Source of the DNA: Janthinobacterium agaricidamnosum
GTDB taxonomy: Bacteria > Pseudomonadota > Gammaproteobacteria > Burkholderiales > Burkholderiaceae_D
Length of the DNA stretch: 64,000 nt
Reading direction: 5' to 3'
Assembly: GCF_003667705.1 (NCBI RefSeq)
Contig: NZ_CP033019.1
Location: forward strand, 930,001 to 994,000
Part shown: positions 26,769 through 34,671 of the stretch, in pieces
Layout of the letters: every line of letters begins with the position of its first letter
Position numbering within the stretch: the first letter of the stretch is position 1
The notes under the pieces: generated by a model
What the model was told of the DNA's origin: nothing
Databases searched by the model: none
What the model saw: the letters and a program-made list of their open reading frames with translations, nothing else
Position numbers and translations under genes: made by a program

Positions 26769-27638
26769 TCAGCGGTGCTTCGGTTTCAGATAGCGCAGGC
26801 ACAGCAGGGCGATGGCGATGCAAAACAGCGAGACGACGAAGCTGGCCGCCAGCGCGCGCGGCAGTTTCAAGTGCTTCAAGCCCTGGTCATACGCGTAATA
26901 CAGCGCCGTGAAAGTGGAATTCATCGGGCCGCCCTGGGTCAGCACGTCGACTTCCTGGTACGCCTTCAGGGCCGCCAGCACGGACAGGATGGAGCACAGC
27001 ATGATGGTCGGGCGCAGCATCGGCACCGTGATCTTCCAGAAGCGCTGCCAGCGGCTGGCGCCGTCGAGCATGGCCGCTTCCTGCATGTCCGACGGAATCG
27101 ATTGCAGGGCCGCCAGGTACATCACCATGTACCAGCCCAGGCCCCGCCACAGGGTGACGAACATCACGGCGAACAGGGCCAGGCTGTCGTTCGTCAGCCA
27201 GCCCACGGGCGCGTTCACCAGTTTTAACGTCATCATCACGTAATTGAGCGCGCCCTGTTCGTGGAACATGAAGCCCCACATGATGCCGACGACGGAAACG
27301 GTGGTCACCACGGGCACGTAGAAGGCGGCGCGGAACAGACGGATGCCGGGCAGCCGGTTGTTCACCAGCACGGCGAGAGTGATGGCGCCCACCTGCACGA
27401 AGGGCACCATCAGCAAAAACATCAGCGAGTTTTTCAGGCCCGAGACGAACATCTCGTTGTTGAAAATGTAGCGGAAGTTATCGAGGCCGACGAAGCGCGT
27501 CTCGCGTATCAGGCTGTAGTCGGTGAAGGCCAGCACGGAGCCGTAGCCGACGGGCCAGAAGGAAAAGGCGGCCAGCAGCAGCAGGGCCGGGGCGAGGAAC
27601 AACCAGGCTTGCACGGTATGGCGGTGGGCGAGTTTCAT
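26769..27638 (-). CDS. Sugar ABC transporter permease, MalF/UgpA type
   Basis: 289 aa, six helices. Starts LAHRHTVQAWLFLAPALLLLAAFSFWPVGYG, a classic UgpA/MalF N-terminus. The EAA loop is SIPSDMQEAAMLDGASRWQRFWKITVPML (about 190-218). It pairs with the permease at 25919 to form the membrane pore of a CUT1 importer. It lies seven bases after the binding-protein gene stop at 27646. Confidence 0.92.
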   Translation of the reverse strand: MKLAHRHTVQAWLFLAPALLLLAAFSFWPVGYGSVLAFTDYSLIRETRFVGLDNFRYIFNNEMFVSGLKNSLMFLLMVPFVQVGAITLAVLVNNRLPGIRLFRAAFYVPVVTTVSVVGIMWGFMFHEQGALNYVMMTLKLVNAPVGWLTNDSLALFAVMFVTLWRGLGWYMVMYLAALQSIPSDMQEAAMLDGASRWQRFWKITVPMLRPTIMLCSILSVLAALKAYQEVDVLTQGGPMNSTFTALYYAYDQGLKHLKLPRALAASFVVSLFCIAIALLCLRYLKPKHR

Positions 27639-27645
27639 GGTGTCC

Positions 27646-28902
27646 TTAGTGGCGCGGCAGGGTGGCCAGCTTGCGGTTCCAGATGGCGACGGCCTGGTCC
27701 AGCGCCTGCTTAACGTCCTGCTTGCCCGTCACGCCCGCCTCGACGGCCTTCACCAGCGAGCGGCGCAGTTCGTCGTAGTCGTCGATGCCGGCCACGTACA
27801 GCGTGCGCGAGTGGCCCATCGACAGGGCGCCGGCGGCCACGGCCTTTTCGGCCGCGCCCGCATTTTTCGGCGTGGACAGAAAAAACGGGTCGGCCGCCGC
27901 CTTGACGGTGGTGGGGAAGACGCTGGCCTGGCGCGCGAAGGCCAGCTGGTTTTCGTCGTTCGTCAGGAAGCGCGCGAACTTGCCCACCGAGGGCAGCTGG
28001 CGCGCCGGCACGCCCTTCGGGATGGCGAAGTGCACCAGCCAGCCGCCATCGGCGATGCCGGTGGGGCCCAGCGGCGCAGGCGCCACGTCGGTGATGGCGT
28101 AGATATCTTTCGCGTCGCCGCGGATGCGCTGCATGGCCGTGGGCGGCGCCAGCAGCATGCCCAGGCGGCCGCCCTTGTAGGCGTCGATCACGGCGGGGAA
28201 ATTGTCTTCGGCGAACAGGCTTTCTTTCAACAGGCCGCCGACCTTGTAGGTGTCGGCCAGTTTCTGCACCAGCGCCACGTGCTGCGGCGAATTGAAGACG
28301 GCGCGGTTGTCGGTGATGACGGCCAGGCCCTGCTGCATGAACAGGCCGTCGATCTTCGAGAGGGCAGGGGCGATGCCGGCCTTGCCCGTGCGTTGCGCGA
28401 TCTGGCGCGCGAACGCCAGTTGTTCATCGAGGCTGGCGGGGCCGCGCGTGAGCCCGGCCTGCTTGAAAATGGCGGTATTGAAGGCGATCACCGCGACATT
28501 GCTGTACATGGGAAAACCGTAGGTGCGGCCCTTGAAGCGCAGGTCGTCCAGGGCGCTGGGAATGTAGCTGGCGCGCGCTTCCTTGATCAGGCCATCGACG
28601 GGTGTGAGCAAGCCGTCGCGCGCAAATTCGTCGGCCCAGGGCACGTTCAGGCTGACCAGCGCGGGCGGCGTGCCGGCCACGATGCGCGTGACCAGCTTGG
28701 TCTGGATGACGTCCCACGGGAAGTCGATCCATTCGATTTTGACACCGGGATTCTGCGCCTCATAGCGCGCCACCACCGCATTGAAATACGGCGTGAACTT
28801 GGGCTTCATGCTGAAGGTCCAGAATTCGATTTTCTCGGCAGCCCATGCCTGCGGCGCGAGCAGGCCCGCGCAGGCAAACACTGCCAACAGTCTCTTGATC
28901 AT
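27646..28902 (-). CDS. Extracellular sugar-binding protein of the ABC importer
   Basis: 418 aa, SBP family 1. Signal peptide 1-22 (LLAVFACAGLLAPQAWA, then AEK) without a lipobox. Family features are KIEFWTFSMKPKF, NPGVKIEWIDFPWDVIQTKLVTRIVAGTPPALVSLN and late GGWLVHFAIP. It supplies substrate to the two permeases. GlcNAc or short chito-oligosaccharides are inferred from the nagA/nagB-II/nagK genes just upstream. It is separated from NagB-II by 88 bases containing a perfect palindrome (28937-28963). Confidence 0.9.
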   Translation of the reverse strand: MIKRLLAVFACAGLLAPQAWAAEKIEFWTFSMKPKFTPYFNAVVARYEAQNPGVKIEWIDFPWDVIQTKLVTRIVAGTPPALVSLNVPWADEFARDGLLTPVDGLIKEARASYIPSALDDLRFKGRTYGFPMYSNVAVIAFNTAIFKQAGLTRGPASLDEQLAFARQIAQRTGKAGIAPALSKIDGLFMQQGLAVITDNRAVFNSPQHVALVQKLADTYKVGGLLKESLFAEDNFPAVIDAYKGGRLGMLLAPPTAMQRIRGDAKDIYAITDVAPAPLGPTGIADGGWLVHFAIPKGVPARQLPSVGKFARFLTNDENQLAFARQASVFPTTVKAAADPFFLSTPKNAGAAEKAVAAGALSMGHSRTLYVAGIDDYDELRRSLVKAVEAGVTGKQDVKQALDQAVAIWNRKLATLPRH

Positions 28903-28936
28903 TATTATTATCCCTGCCAGTGGCCCCGCAAGTGCC

Positions 28937-28963
28937 GGGGTCGGACCCTCAGGGTCCGACCCC
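28937..28963. repeat. Perfect 13-base hairpin of the GGGTC..GACCC type between nagB-II and the binding protein
   Basis: GGGGTCGGACCCT, a single C, then AGGGTCCGACCCC: a 27-base near-perfect palindrome related to the REP-like elements at 3524, 3673 and 60248 (GGGGTCAGACCCC). Inside an operon it could act as an mRNA-stability stem that separates catabolic from transport genes. Confidence 0.65.
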
Positions 28964-28990
28964 AGTCTTCGCTTTCGGGTTGGGTATTGC

Positions 28991-30013
28991 TTAGTTTGTT
29001 TTTGTTACCTTGCTCAAGTGACGCGGCGCATCCGGGTCCATGCCGCGCGCGGCCGACAGTTTTGCCGCCATCACGTAGAAGGACTGGATGGCGACGATCG
29101 GGTCGAGATCGGGCGTGGCCGCGACGGGCAGCGTCAGGTCGCGTTCGGCCACGTCGGCGGGTGCCGCCAGCAAGACCTTGGCGCCGCGGCCGCGCATTTC
29201 CGTGGCCAGCTGCAGCAGGCCGGCCTGGGTCGGGCCGCGCGTGGCGAAAATAAGCAGCGGGTAGCCGTCTTCGATCAGGGCCATCGGGCCGTGCTTGATT
29301 TCGGCGCCGCTGAAGGCTTCGGCCTGCAGGGCCGAGGTTTCCTTGAATTTCAGGGCCGACTCCAGCGCCACGGGGAAGCTGATGCCGCGTCCGACGACCA
29401 TGATGTTGCGGGCCGGCGCCAGCACGTCGATGGCGGGCGACCAGTCGACGCGGGTCGCTTCGAGCAGCGCTTCGGGCAGCGCTTCCAGCCCTCCCAGCAG
29501 CTCGGGATCGTTCTGCCACTGGGCCACCATGCGCGCACCGGCGACCAGGCTGGTGATGAAGCTCTTGGTGGCGGCGACGCTTTGTTCCTTGCCGGCGCGC
29601 AGGGGCATGGCCCATTCGGCGGCGTGCGCCAGCGGCGAATCGATGTCGTTGACGAGGGCCACGGTGGTGGCGCCGCCATCGCGGAAGTAGCGGATCGGTT
29701 CGACCACGTCCGGGCTCTGGCCCGATTGCGAGATCGAGATGGCCAGGGTATCGCGCGTCACCAGCGGCGATTTGTTCAGGGTCACGAGCGACATCGGCAG
29801 GGATGCCACGACGCGGCCCAGGCGCGCCATGATCAGGTAGGCGACGTAGTTGCAGGCGTGGTCGGAGCTGCCGCGCGCGATGGTCAGCGCGGTCGAGAAC
29901 GAGGTGCTCCTCAATTTGCGGCCCAGTTCCGCGTAGCGTTCCGTGTCGCTGGCCAGTTGCAGGGCGACGCATTCGGCGGCGGAAACGGCTTCTTTAAGCA
30001 TCATTGAGGTCAC
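28991..30013 (-). CDS. nagB-II: SIS-domain glucosamine-6-phosphate deaminase (NagB-II type)
   Basis: 340 aa with two SIS domains (about 35-165 and 200-330). Motifs ARGSSDHACNYVAYL, ISQSGQSPDVVEPIRYFRDGGA, KSFITSLVAGARM and ALKFKETSALQAEAFSGAEIKHGPMALI match NagB-II, the isomerising deaminase related to GlmS that replaces classical NagB in many proteobacteria. It turns glucosamine-6-P into fructose-6-P and ammonia. The start is set at GTG 30013 because AAGGAG lies six bases upstream; the ATG pair at 30004/30001 is less well placed. It overlaps the end of nagA by 20 bases. Confidence 0.9.
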   Translation of the reverse strand: MTSMMLKEAVSAAECVALQLASDTERYAELGRKLRSTSFSTALTIARGSSDHACNYVAYLIMARLGRVVASLPMSLVTLNKSPLVTRDTLAISISQSGQSPDVVEPIRYFRDGGATTVALVNDIDSPLAHAAEWAMPLRAGKEQSVAATKSFITSLVAGARMVAQWQNDPELLGGLEALPEALLEATRVDWSPAIDVLAPARNIMVVGRGISFPVALESALKFKETSALQAEAFSGAEIKHGPMALIEDGYPLLIFATRGPTQAGLLQLATEMRGRGAKVLLAAPADVAERDLTLPVAATPDLDPIVAIQSFYVMAAKLSAARGMDPDAPRHLSKVTKTN

Positions 30014-31106
30014 AGATTTCTCCTTCTATATACACAGCTTTGAGTTTGAGATCGCGATCGAGTACCACCAGATCGGCGTAAGTGCCGGGGGCCAGCCGGC
30101 CGCGTTCTTCCAGGCCCAGATAATCGGCGGCGTTGGTCGACACGCGCTTGGATGCGTCGGCCAGGTCCAGTCCCAGTCCCACCAGGTTGCGCAGCGCCTG
30201 GTCCAGGGTCAGGGTGCTGCCCGCCAGCGTGCCGTCGGGCAGGCGCACGCCGCCCATGCATTTCTGCACGGCGTGGCGGCCCAGCATGTATTCGCCGTCC
30301 GGCATGCCGGTGGCTGCGGTCGAATCGGTGACGCAGTACAGGCGCGGGATGGCGCGCAGGGCCACCTTGATGGCGCCCGGATGCACGTGCAGCAGGTCGG
30401 GGATCAGTTCCGCGTATTCGGCGTGCGCCAGGGCGGCGCCGACCATGCCCGGCTCGCGGTGATGCAAGCCGCTCATGGCGTTGAACAGGTGCGTAAAACC
30501 CATGGCGCCGTGTTCCAGCGCGGCCACGCCGTCTTCATAGGAGCCCAGCGTGTGGCCGATCTGCACGCGCACGCCGGCGTCGGCCAGGGCGCGCACCAGC
30601 TCCAGGTGGCCGGCGATTTCCGGCGCCACGGTGATGACGCGCAGCTTGGCCAGGGTTTGCAGGCGCTCGATTTCCGCCAGCGTGGCGGCGCGCGCGTAGT
30701 TCGGCTGCGCCCCGAGCTTGCCGGAATTGATGTACGGGCCTTCCAGGTGGGCGCCCAGCACGCGCGCCGTGTTCGGGCGGCGGTGCCTGGCGGCGATGCC
30801 GATGGCCGTCAAGGCCATGTCGATGTCTTCCGGCGGCGCCGTCATGGTGGTGGCCAGCAGGCTGGTGGTGCCGTGGCGCGCATGGATGGCCGCGATGGTG
30901 TAGACGGCTTCGCCGCCTTCCATGATGTCCTTGCCGGCGCCGCCGTGCACGTGCAGGTCGATGAAGCCGGGCAGAATATAGTCGTCGCTGTTGCCCGACG
31001 GGTGGACGGAATCACCGGTGATGCTGTCGACTTTTTCGCCGAAGGCGATGGCGCCGTGGATCCAGCCGCCGGGGGTAAGGATATTGCCTTTGATAGTGCT
31101 GCTCAT
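29994..31106 (-). CDS. nagA: N-acetylglucosamine-6-phosphate deacetylase
   Basis: 370 aa amidohydrolase that removes acetate from GlcNAc-6-P. Metal and substrate motifs: PGFIDLHVHGGAGKD (about 48-62), ARHGTTSLLATTMT, GAHLEGPYIN (metal Glu), QIGHTLGSYEDGVAALEHGAMGFTHLFNAMSGLHHREPG (metal His) and CVTDSTAATGMPDGEY (catalytic Asp). The first ATG overlaps the regulator stop by four bases. Length and motif order are those of typical NagA. Confidence 0.96.
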   Translation of the reverse strand: MSSTIKGNILTPGGWIHGAIAFGEKVDSITGDSVHPSGNSDDYILPGFIDLHVHGGAGKDIMEGGEAVYTIAAIHARHGTTSLLATTMTAPPEDIDMALTAIGIAARHRRPNTARVLGAHLEGPYINSGKLGAQPNYARAATLAEIERLQTLAKLRVITVAPEIAGHLELVRALADAGVRVQIGHTLGSYEDGVAALEHGAMGFTHLFNAMSGLHHREPGMVGAALAHAEYAELIPDLLHVHPGAIKVALRAIPRLYCVTDSTAATGMPDGEYMLGRHAVQKCMGGVRLPDGTLAGSTLTLDQALRNLVGLGLDLADASKRVSTNAADYLGLEERGRLAPGTYADLVVLDRDLKLKAVYIEGEICDLNDA

Positions 31107-31843
31107 CTGCGCGACTCCGCTACGAATTCATAATAATCACTGCGGCAATACGAGTGGGTCAGTTCCACCGCTGCGCCGTTGTCGAGATAACTGACACGGG
31201 TGATGTGCAGCATGGCTTCACCCGTCTTGATATTGGCCAGCTTGGCCTGTTCCGCTGTGGCGTTGACGGCGCGGATATGCTGCAGCGCGCGCATCGGGAT
31301 GGTGCCGCGCGACTCCAGGTAGCCGTATAGCGAATCGGTCACCTGCTGCGGGTCCGGCATGTACAGCGCGGGGATGGTGGTCGTCTCGATCGCCATCACC
31401 ACTTCGTCGGCCGTGCGCAGGCGGCGCAGGCGCGCCACCGGCATGTGCGGCGACAGTCCCAGCGACAGCAGTTCCAGCGGCGCGGCCGAGCCGATGTCGC
31501 GCTGCAGCCAGCGCGAGCCGGCCGTGAAGCCCCGCTGGCGCAATTCTTCCGAAAAGCTCGTCAGGCGCGACAGCGGCTGTTCCAGCTTGGGCGTGATGTA
31601 GGTGCCCGAACCGCGCTTGCGCGTCAGCATGCCCCGGTCGCACAGCATGTCGATGGCCTTGCGCGCCGTGACGCGCGAAATTTCGAGGAGCTCCGATAGC
31701 ACGCGCTCGGAAGGCAAGGCCTGGTTGGCGCGCCAGTCGCCGCTGGCGATGCCGTCCGACAGCATGTTCGCCAATTGCATGTAGAGCGGCGTGTCGCTGG
31801 CGGGATTCGGTTTGAAGGCGGACAGTTTGGCCAGCATGGTCAT
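31103..31843 (-). CDS. nagQ: GntR/UTRA regulator of the GlcNAc operon (NagQ-like)
   Basis: 246 aa from ATG 31843 (MTMLAKLSAFKPN), which overlaps the nagK stop by four bases; a longer frame to 32134 is antisense-like noise. Winged helix: PLYMQLANMLSDGI, LPSERVLSELLEISRVTARKAIDML, MLTRKRGSGTYI. UTRA domain: SLGLSPHMPVARLRRLRTADEVVM, ELTHSYCRSDYYEFVAES. It lies inside the operon it presumably represses, with GlcNAc-6-P (or GlcN-6-P) as the expected inducer. It is a paralogue of the regulator at 12799. Confidence 0.88.
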   Translation of the reverse strand: MTMLAKLSAFKPNPASDTPLYMQLANMLSDGIASGDWRANQALPSERVLSELLEISRVTARKAIDMLCDRGMLTRKRGSGTYITPKLEQPLSRLTSFSEELRQRGFTAGSRWLQRDIGSAAPLELLSLGLSPHMPVARLRRLRTADEVVMAIETTTIPALYMPDPQQVTDSLYGYLESRGTIPMRALQHIRAVNATAEQAKLANIKTGEAMLHITRVSYLDNGAAVELTHSYCRSDYYEFVAESRR

Positions 31844-32712
31844 TGCTCCTGCAAGTGCTTGCGTATCAGGCGCAGACCGCCTGCGGCCGAGTCGCCCTGT
31901 GCCGGCACGACCAGTTGCAACAGTGCCGCCGGCAGGTAGCTCGACAAGGGCGCCGCCAGGCCGCCGCACAGTGCCACGGGCAAGGCGCCGGCCGGATCGA
32001 GTGCCCTGGCGATGAGGGCGATCTGCCGGCCCGCGTCGGTCAGGATGCTGCGCGCCACGGCATTGCTGGCCGCGTGTTCGAGCACCAGGCGCGCCAGTTG
32101 CGCGAAATTGGTCTGGCTGGCGGCGGCCAGCCACACTTGCATGGCGTCGCGCTGGCCGCCGCAGGCGTCGATGACGGCCGTGGCGAAGGCGCTGCCGGGC
32201 ACGCGGCCGTCGACCACTTGCTGCGCATGGTTGATGGCGCGCATGCCGATCCAGGCGCCGCCCGCTTCGTCGCCGGAAGGGAAGCCCCAGCCGCCCACTT
32301 CATGGCGGCTGCCGTCCGCGTGCAGCACTTCGCCCACGCTGCCGGTGCCGATGGCAACGATGGCGCCCGGCTGGCCCGCATGCGCGCCCAGCAGTGTGGT
32401 CAGGGCATCCGATTCGAGTGCGACTGCGGCATAGCCGGGATTGTGTTCGACGAAGCTGGCGGCCCACTGCTTGTTGTGCACGCCGGCCAGGCCCAGGCCG
32501 ATGGCCATGCGCTGCAAGGAGGGTTGTTCCAGGCCGGCCGCGCGGAAGGCCAGGGTGACGGCATGCGCCACGGAGGTCCACGCCCGTTCGATGCCCAGTC
32601 CCAGGCCGGATGGGCCGCTTTGACCCTGTGCCAGTTCCTGGCCGTCGAGGCGCGCCAGGCGTACGCGGGTACCGCTTCCCCCGCCGTCGACGCCGATTAT
32701 GTATTCGATCAT
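31840..32712 (-). CDS. nagK: N-acetylglucosamine kinase (BadF/BadG family)
   Basis: 290 aa ASKHA-fold kinase. Phosphate-1 loop IIGVDGGGSGTRVRLA (about 4-19), phosphate-2 region AIVAIGTGSVGEVLHADGS (about 115-133), GGWGFPSGDEAGGAWIGM (adenosine/sugar contact) and late CGGLAAPLSSYLP. The BadF/BadG-type NagK family phosphorylates GlcNAc at O6 in many proteobacteria. It is first in the minus-strand operon, downstream of the promoter at 32789-32817. Its product feeds NagA and then NagB-II. Confidence 0.9.
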   Translation of the reverse strand: MIEYIIGVDGGGSGTRVRLARLDGQELAQGQSGPSGLGLGIERAWTSVAHAVTLAFRAAGLEQPSLQRMAIGLGLAGVHNKQWAASFVEHNPGYAAVALESDALTTLLGAHAGQPGAIVAIGTGSVGEVLHADGSRHEVGGWGFPSGDEAGGAWIGMRAINHAQQVVDGRVPGSAFATAVIDACGGQRDAMQVWLAAASQTNFAQLARLVLEHAASNAVARSILTDAGRQIALIARALDPAGALPVALCGGLAAPLSSYLPAALLQLVVPAQGDSAAGGLRLIRKHLQEQ

Positions 32713-32788
32713 GTTGTGCAGTCCCGCATTTGGTTGAGTGCGCCTGTCTCGGTTCTTTTATTTGTCGGGCGGCGAAAAAGCTGAAGGC

Positions 32789-32817
32789 ACTATATTGTCG
32801 CCCCGATGGCTTGTCAA
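32789..32817 (-). promoter_or_regulatory. Sigma70-type promoter of the nagK operon
   Basis: On the minus strand a perfect TTGACA (32817-32812), a 17-base spacer and TATAGT (32794-32789). About 75 bases separate it from the nagK ATG (32712). The GGTATT repeat lies immediately upstream of the -35 box. Confidence 0.8.
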
Positions 32818-32819
32818 CA

Positions 32820-32838
32820 GGTATTTAAGTGGTATTAA
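32820..32838. promoter_or_regulatory. Candidate GntR/NagQ operator
   Basis: GGTATTTAAGTGGTATTAA holds two GGTATT half-sites eleven bases apart, one helical turn, abutting the -35 box of the nag promoter. TGGT-type half-sites are typical of HutC/NagR-subfamily GntR regulators. This is inference from position and family. Confidence 0.5.
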
Positions 32839-33060
32839 TAAATGCGTTGCGCGATGACGCGCCATGCCCGAGGGTGTGATTGCAAGCGATTGTTAATAAA
32901 GGAGTTTTTGTGTTTCGTGAATGGTATTGAAATTGGCCTTGTTTAATGCCAATTTTTTCCAACTGGTCTGTTGTTGGTGATGCGGTATTGCTTGCATGCA
33001 TGCTTGGCAAGGGGCGCCATGAAGAGTAAAGTCCGGCTTTTACACCTGAGTTGGAAGAGC

Positions 33061-33348
33061 ATGATGAACGACAAGGCAGCAAAGAGCGAGTACTGGGACG
33101 ACTGGCAGCAAGAGGCGCTGGCCGCCGGTGTGTCGGCGCCGCTGGCCGCGCTGGGCATGGAAATGATGCGCACGCACCGCAAGAACCGCTGGCCGAAGGA
33201 TTTCCTGGGCCGCGAAAGCGATGGCCCGGTCATGATCGAAATGTGCCTGGAAGATGAGGCGGAAACGGAATTGTTCTTTATCGAGAACCTGTATCCCTAC
33301 GATGCGGCGCTGATCGAAAAGACGCGCCGCCGTCTGTGCCTGCACTGA
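33061..33348 (+). CDS. Hypothetical small acidic protein
   Basis: 95 aa from ATG 33061 (MMNDKAAKSEYWDDW), with GGAAGAG upstream; ATG 33019 would add 14 residues. Soluble and charged, rich in acidic residues near the C-terminus (MCLEDEAETELFFIENLYPYD). No family recognised. Codon use matches the neighbours, and a terminator follows 20 bases later, so it is likely a real gene. Divergent from the nag operon, so it may share regulation. Confidence 0.6.
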   Translation: MMNDKAAKSEYWDDWQQEALAAGVSAPLAALGMEMMRTHRKNRWPKDFLGRESDGPVMIEMCLEDEAETELFFIENLYPYDAALIEKTRRRLCLH

Positions 33349-33369
33349 TCGTGCGCTGACGTGTGACTG

Positions 33370-33396
33370 GAACGGCCGCCTTGCGCGGCCGTTTTC
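33370..33396 (+). terminator. Terminator after the small acidic protein gene
   Basis: AACGGCCGC, loop CTTG, CGCGGCCGTTTTC: a GC-rich stem with a short T-run. Confidence 0.65.
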
Positions 33397-33399
33397 ACG

Positions 33400-33678
33400 T
33401 CAGTTACTGAATTTTTCGCTGCTCGTGGTGGCTCTGGCGCGCATGCGCAGGCTCAGCAGCACGATGGTGACCAGCAGCAGCGAATGTGTGCCCGGTTCAT
33501 GCGAAGCGGGGGCGTGCAGGCTGGCGTCTTGCGACTGGAAACTGGCCAGGCGCGTGGCCAGGGTGGCGGGTGCCGCCTGGTAGCTGGCCTTCTGAACCGG
33601 CGCCGTGCCCGCCGCATGCGTGCTTCCAGCGGTCCAGAGCGACAGGGCCGCGCCCAGCAAGATCATTGTTCTCATCAT
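33400..33678 (-). CDS. Small exported protein with a PEP-CTERM-like C-terminus
   Basis: 92 aa. A signal peptide (about 1-22, LLGAALSLWTAGSTHA) is followed by a short Ala/Ser/Gln-rich body and then HEPGTHSLLLVTIVLLSLRMRAR (about 60-82). This reads like a PEP-CTERM sorting signal (P/EPGT, hydrophobic helix, Arg cluster), except that the first Pro is His and ten residues follow the Arg cluster. If real, an exosortase would process it. Otherwise it is a small single-helix membrane protein. Start ATG 33678; a second ATG follows directly. Confidence 0.5.
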   Translation of the reverse strand: MMRTMILLGAALSLWTAGSTHAAGTAPVQKASYQAAPATLATRLASFQSQDASLHAPASHEPGTHSLLLVTIVLLSLRMRARATTSSEKFSN

Positions 33679-33982
33679 ATTCTTTATTTCCGCCGAGGGC
33701 TGTCAATCGATTACACATGGTCCCGCCGTATGCCGGCCCATGTCCTGTCCCCAGTTTGTATGCTTTCCGGCGTTGCTTATAGTGCACCGGAATGATATCT
33801 ATTTATAAATTTCGTGTATTAAAACATAATAAAACAAAAATGCAAACGTCTTTTTGCAAATAAGTGCATGCGCTGCCTGTGCTTGCCGGGTGCGGTCTGT
33901 CTGTTGCATAGGGGAAATGACGTGGCATTTTCATGGGGGAGTGTCATAATGGCCCAGGCATTTCCGCCCAGGCATGGAGTAG
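33679..33982. other. AT-rich intergenic stretch
   Basis: 304 bases, strongly AT-rich at 33785-33865, unlike the flanks. It probably carries the promoter for the minus-strand exported protein and a weak plus-strand promoter (CATAAT at 33945-33950 with GTGGCA 17 bases before). No ORF here looks real. Confidence 0.4.
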
Positions 33983-34093
33983 ATGATGAGCAAGGCACAG
34001 GACAGCAAGAAAGAAGCCAAGAAAGAACCGGCCAAGACCATGAAGGAAAAGAAGGAAGCCAAGAAGGTCAAGAAAGAAGAGCGCAAGCGCTGA
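33983..34093 (+). CDS. Lysine-rich 36-residue microprotein
   Basis: Short ORF MMSKAQDSKKEAKKEPAKTM then KEKKEAKKVKKEERKR and stop. About 40% Lys with alternating Glu and Ala. The preceding GGAGTAG is close to the ATG pair (33983/33986). It ends two bases before the ATG of the exported protein at 34096 and probably forms an operon with it. The composition suggests a disordered, helix-prone nucleic-acid- or polyanion-binding peptide; no function is known. Confidence 0.5.
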   Translation: MMSKAQDSKKEAKKEPAKTMKEKKEAKKVKKEERKR

Positions 34094-34095
34094 TC

Positions 34096-34620
34096 ATGCG
34101 CGTGCGCCGTTCATTGACGCGCCCGTGGCGTGCGCCGGCCCTGCTGGCGGCGTTCGCCCTGCTGGCCGTTGGCCTGCCCGTGTCCGGCGTGCTGGCGCAG
34201 CAAAAGCCGGCGCCGTCCACGTTCGGGCAGGTGGTGGGCAATGCCGTGCTGTGCATCGACCAGATCGACAACAAAGCTTTTTATGCGTATTTGCTGACGG
34301 CCTTCGGCCCCGCCTACAAGCATGAAGGGGGCGCTTACTGGTTCCGCACGGACGCCACCTTGTGGGGCGCGCCGATTACCGACGTGATCGTCAGCGACGA
34401 CACCAGTCCCCTCGTCTTCATGGGCGTGGTGGCGGACGCGACGCCGGAAAAGCTGGAGCCGGCCATCCGCGGCGCCTCGGGCCTGCGCTTCAATAAACTC
34501 GACAATTCCGCCTTTCCTGTCCGTGGTTCAATGCCTGGCAGTAAAATCGTCTACTTCCGTAGCAAGGCGAAAGTCTATTGCGCCAAATACAAGCCGTTGC
34601 CGCCCGCCCGCACCCGCTGA
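34096..34620 (+). CDS. Exported protein of unknown function
   Basis: 174 aa from ATG 34096; a longer frame back to 33868 overlaps the microprotein in another frame and is rejected. Signal peptide about 1-34 (APALLAAFALLAVGLPVSGVLA, then QQK). The mature part holds two Cys (VLCIDQ and VYCAKY), possibly a disulfide, and the pattern NKAFYAYLLTAFGPAYKHEGGAYWFRTDATLWGAPITDVIVSDDTSPLVFMG. No family recognised with confidence. It precedes gspA by 51 bases but need not be related to secretion. Confidence 0.65.
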   Translation: MRVRRSLTRPWRAPALLAAFALLAVGLPVSGVLAQQKPAPSTFGQVVGNAVLCIDQIDNKAFYAYLLTAFGPAYKHEGGAYWFRTDATLWGAPITDVIVSDDTSPLVFMGVVADATPEKLEPAIRGASGLRFNKLDNSAFPVRGSMPGSKIVYFRSKAKVYCAKYKPLPPARTR

Positions 34621-34671
34621 GGGTCTCGGCTTGCCGCCGCGCATTTTGATCGTTTCATCCGCAGGGTCTCC

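Larger units (their letters stand above)
32713..33060. promoter_or_regulatory. Divergent regulatory gap upstream of nagK
   Basis: 348 bases without a convincing gene. It contains the nag promoter and a GGTATT repeat (listed separately). Further TGGT half-sites occur at about 32920 (GAATGGTATTGAAATTGG) and 32965 (CTGGTCTGTTGTTGGTGA). An upstream extension of the plus-strand small ORF (ATG 32971 or 33019) crosses its right end but has no better ribosome site than ATG 33061. Confidence 0.5.

Noticed and set aside
33868..34095. In-frame extension of the exported protein upstream of ATG 34096
   Set aside because: It would destroy the signal peptide position and is the shifted reading of the Lys-rich microprotein region.
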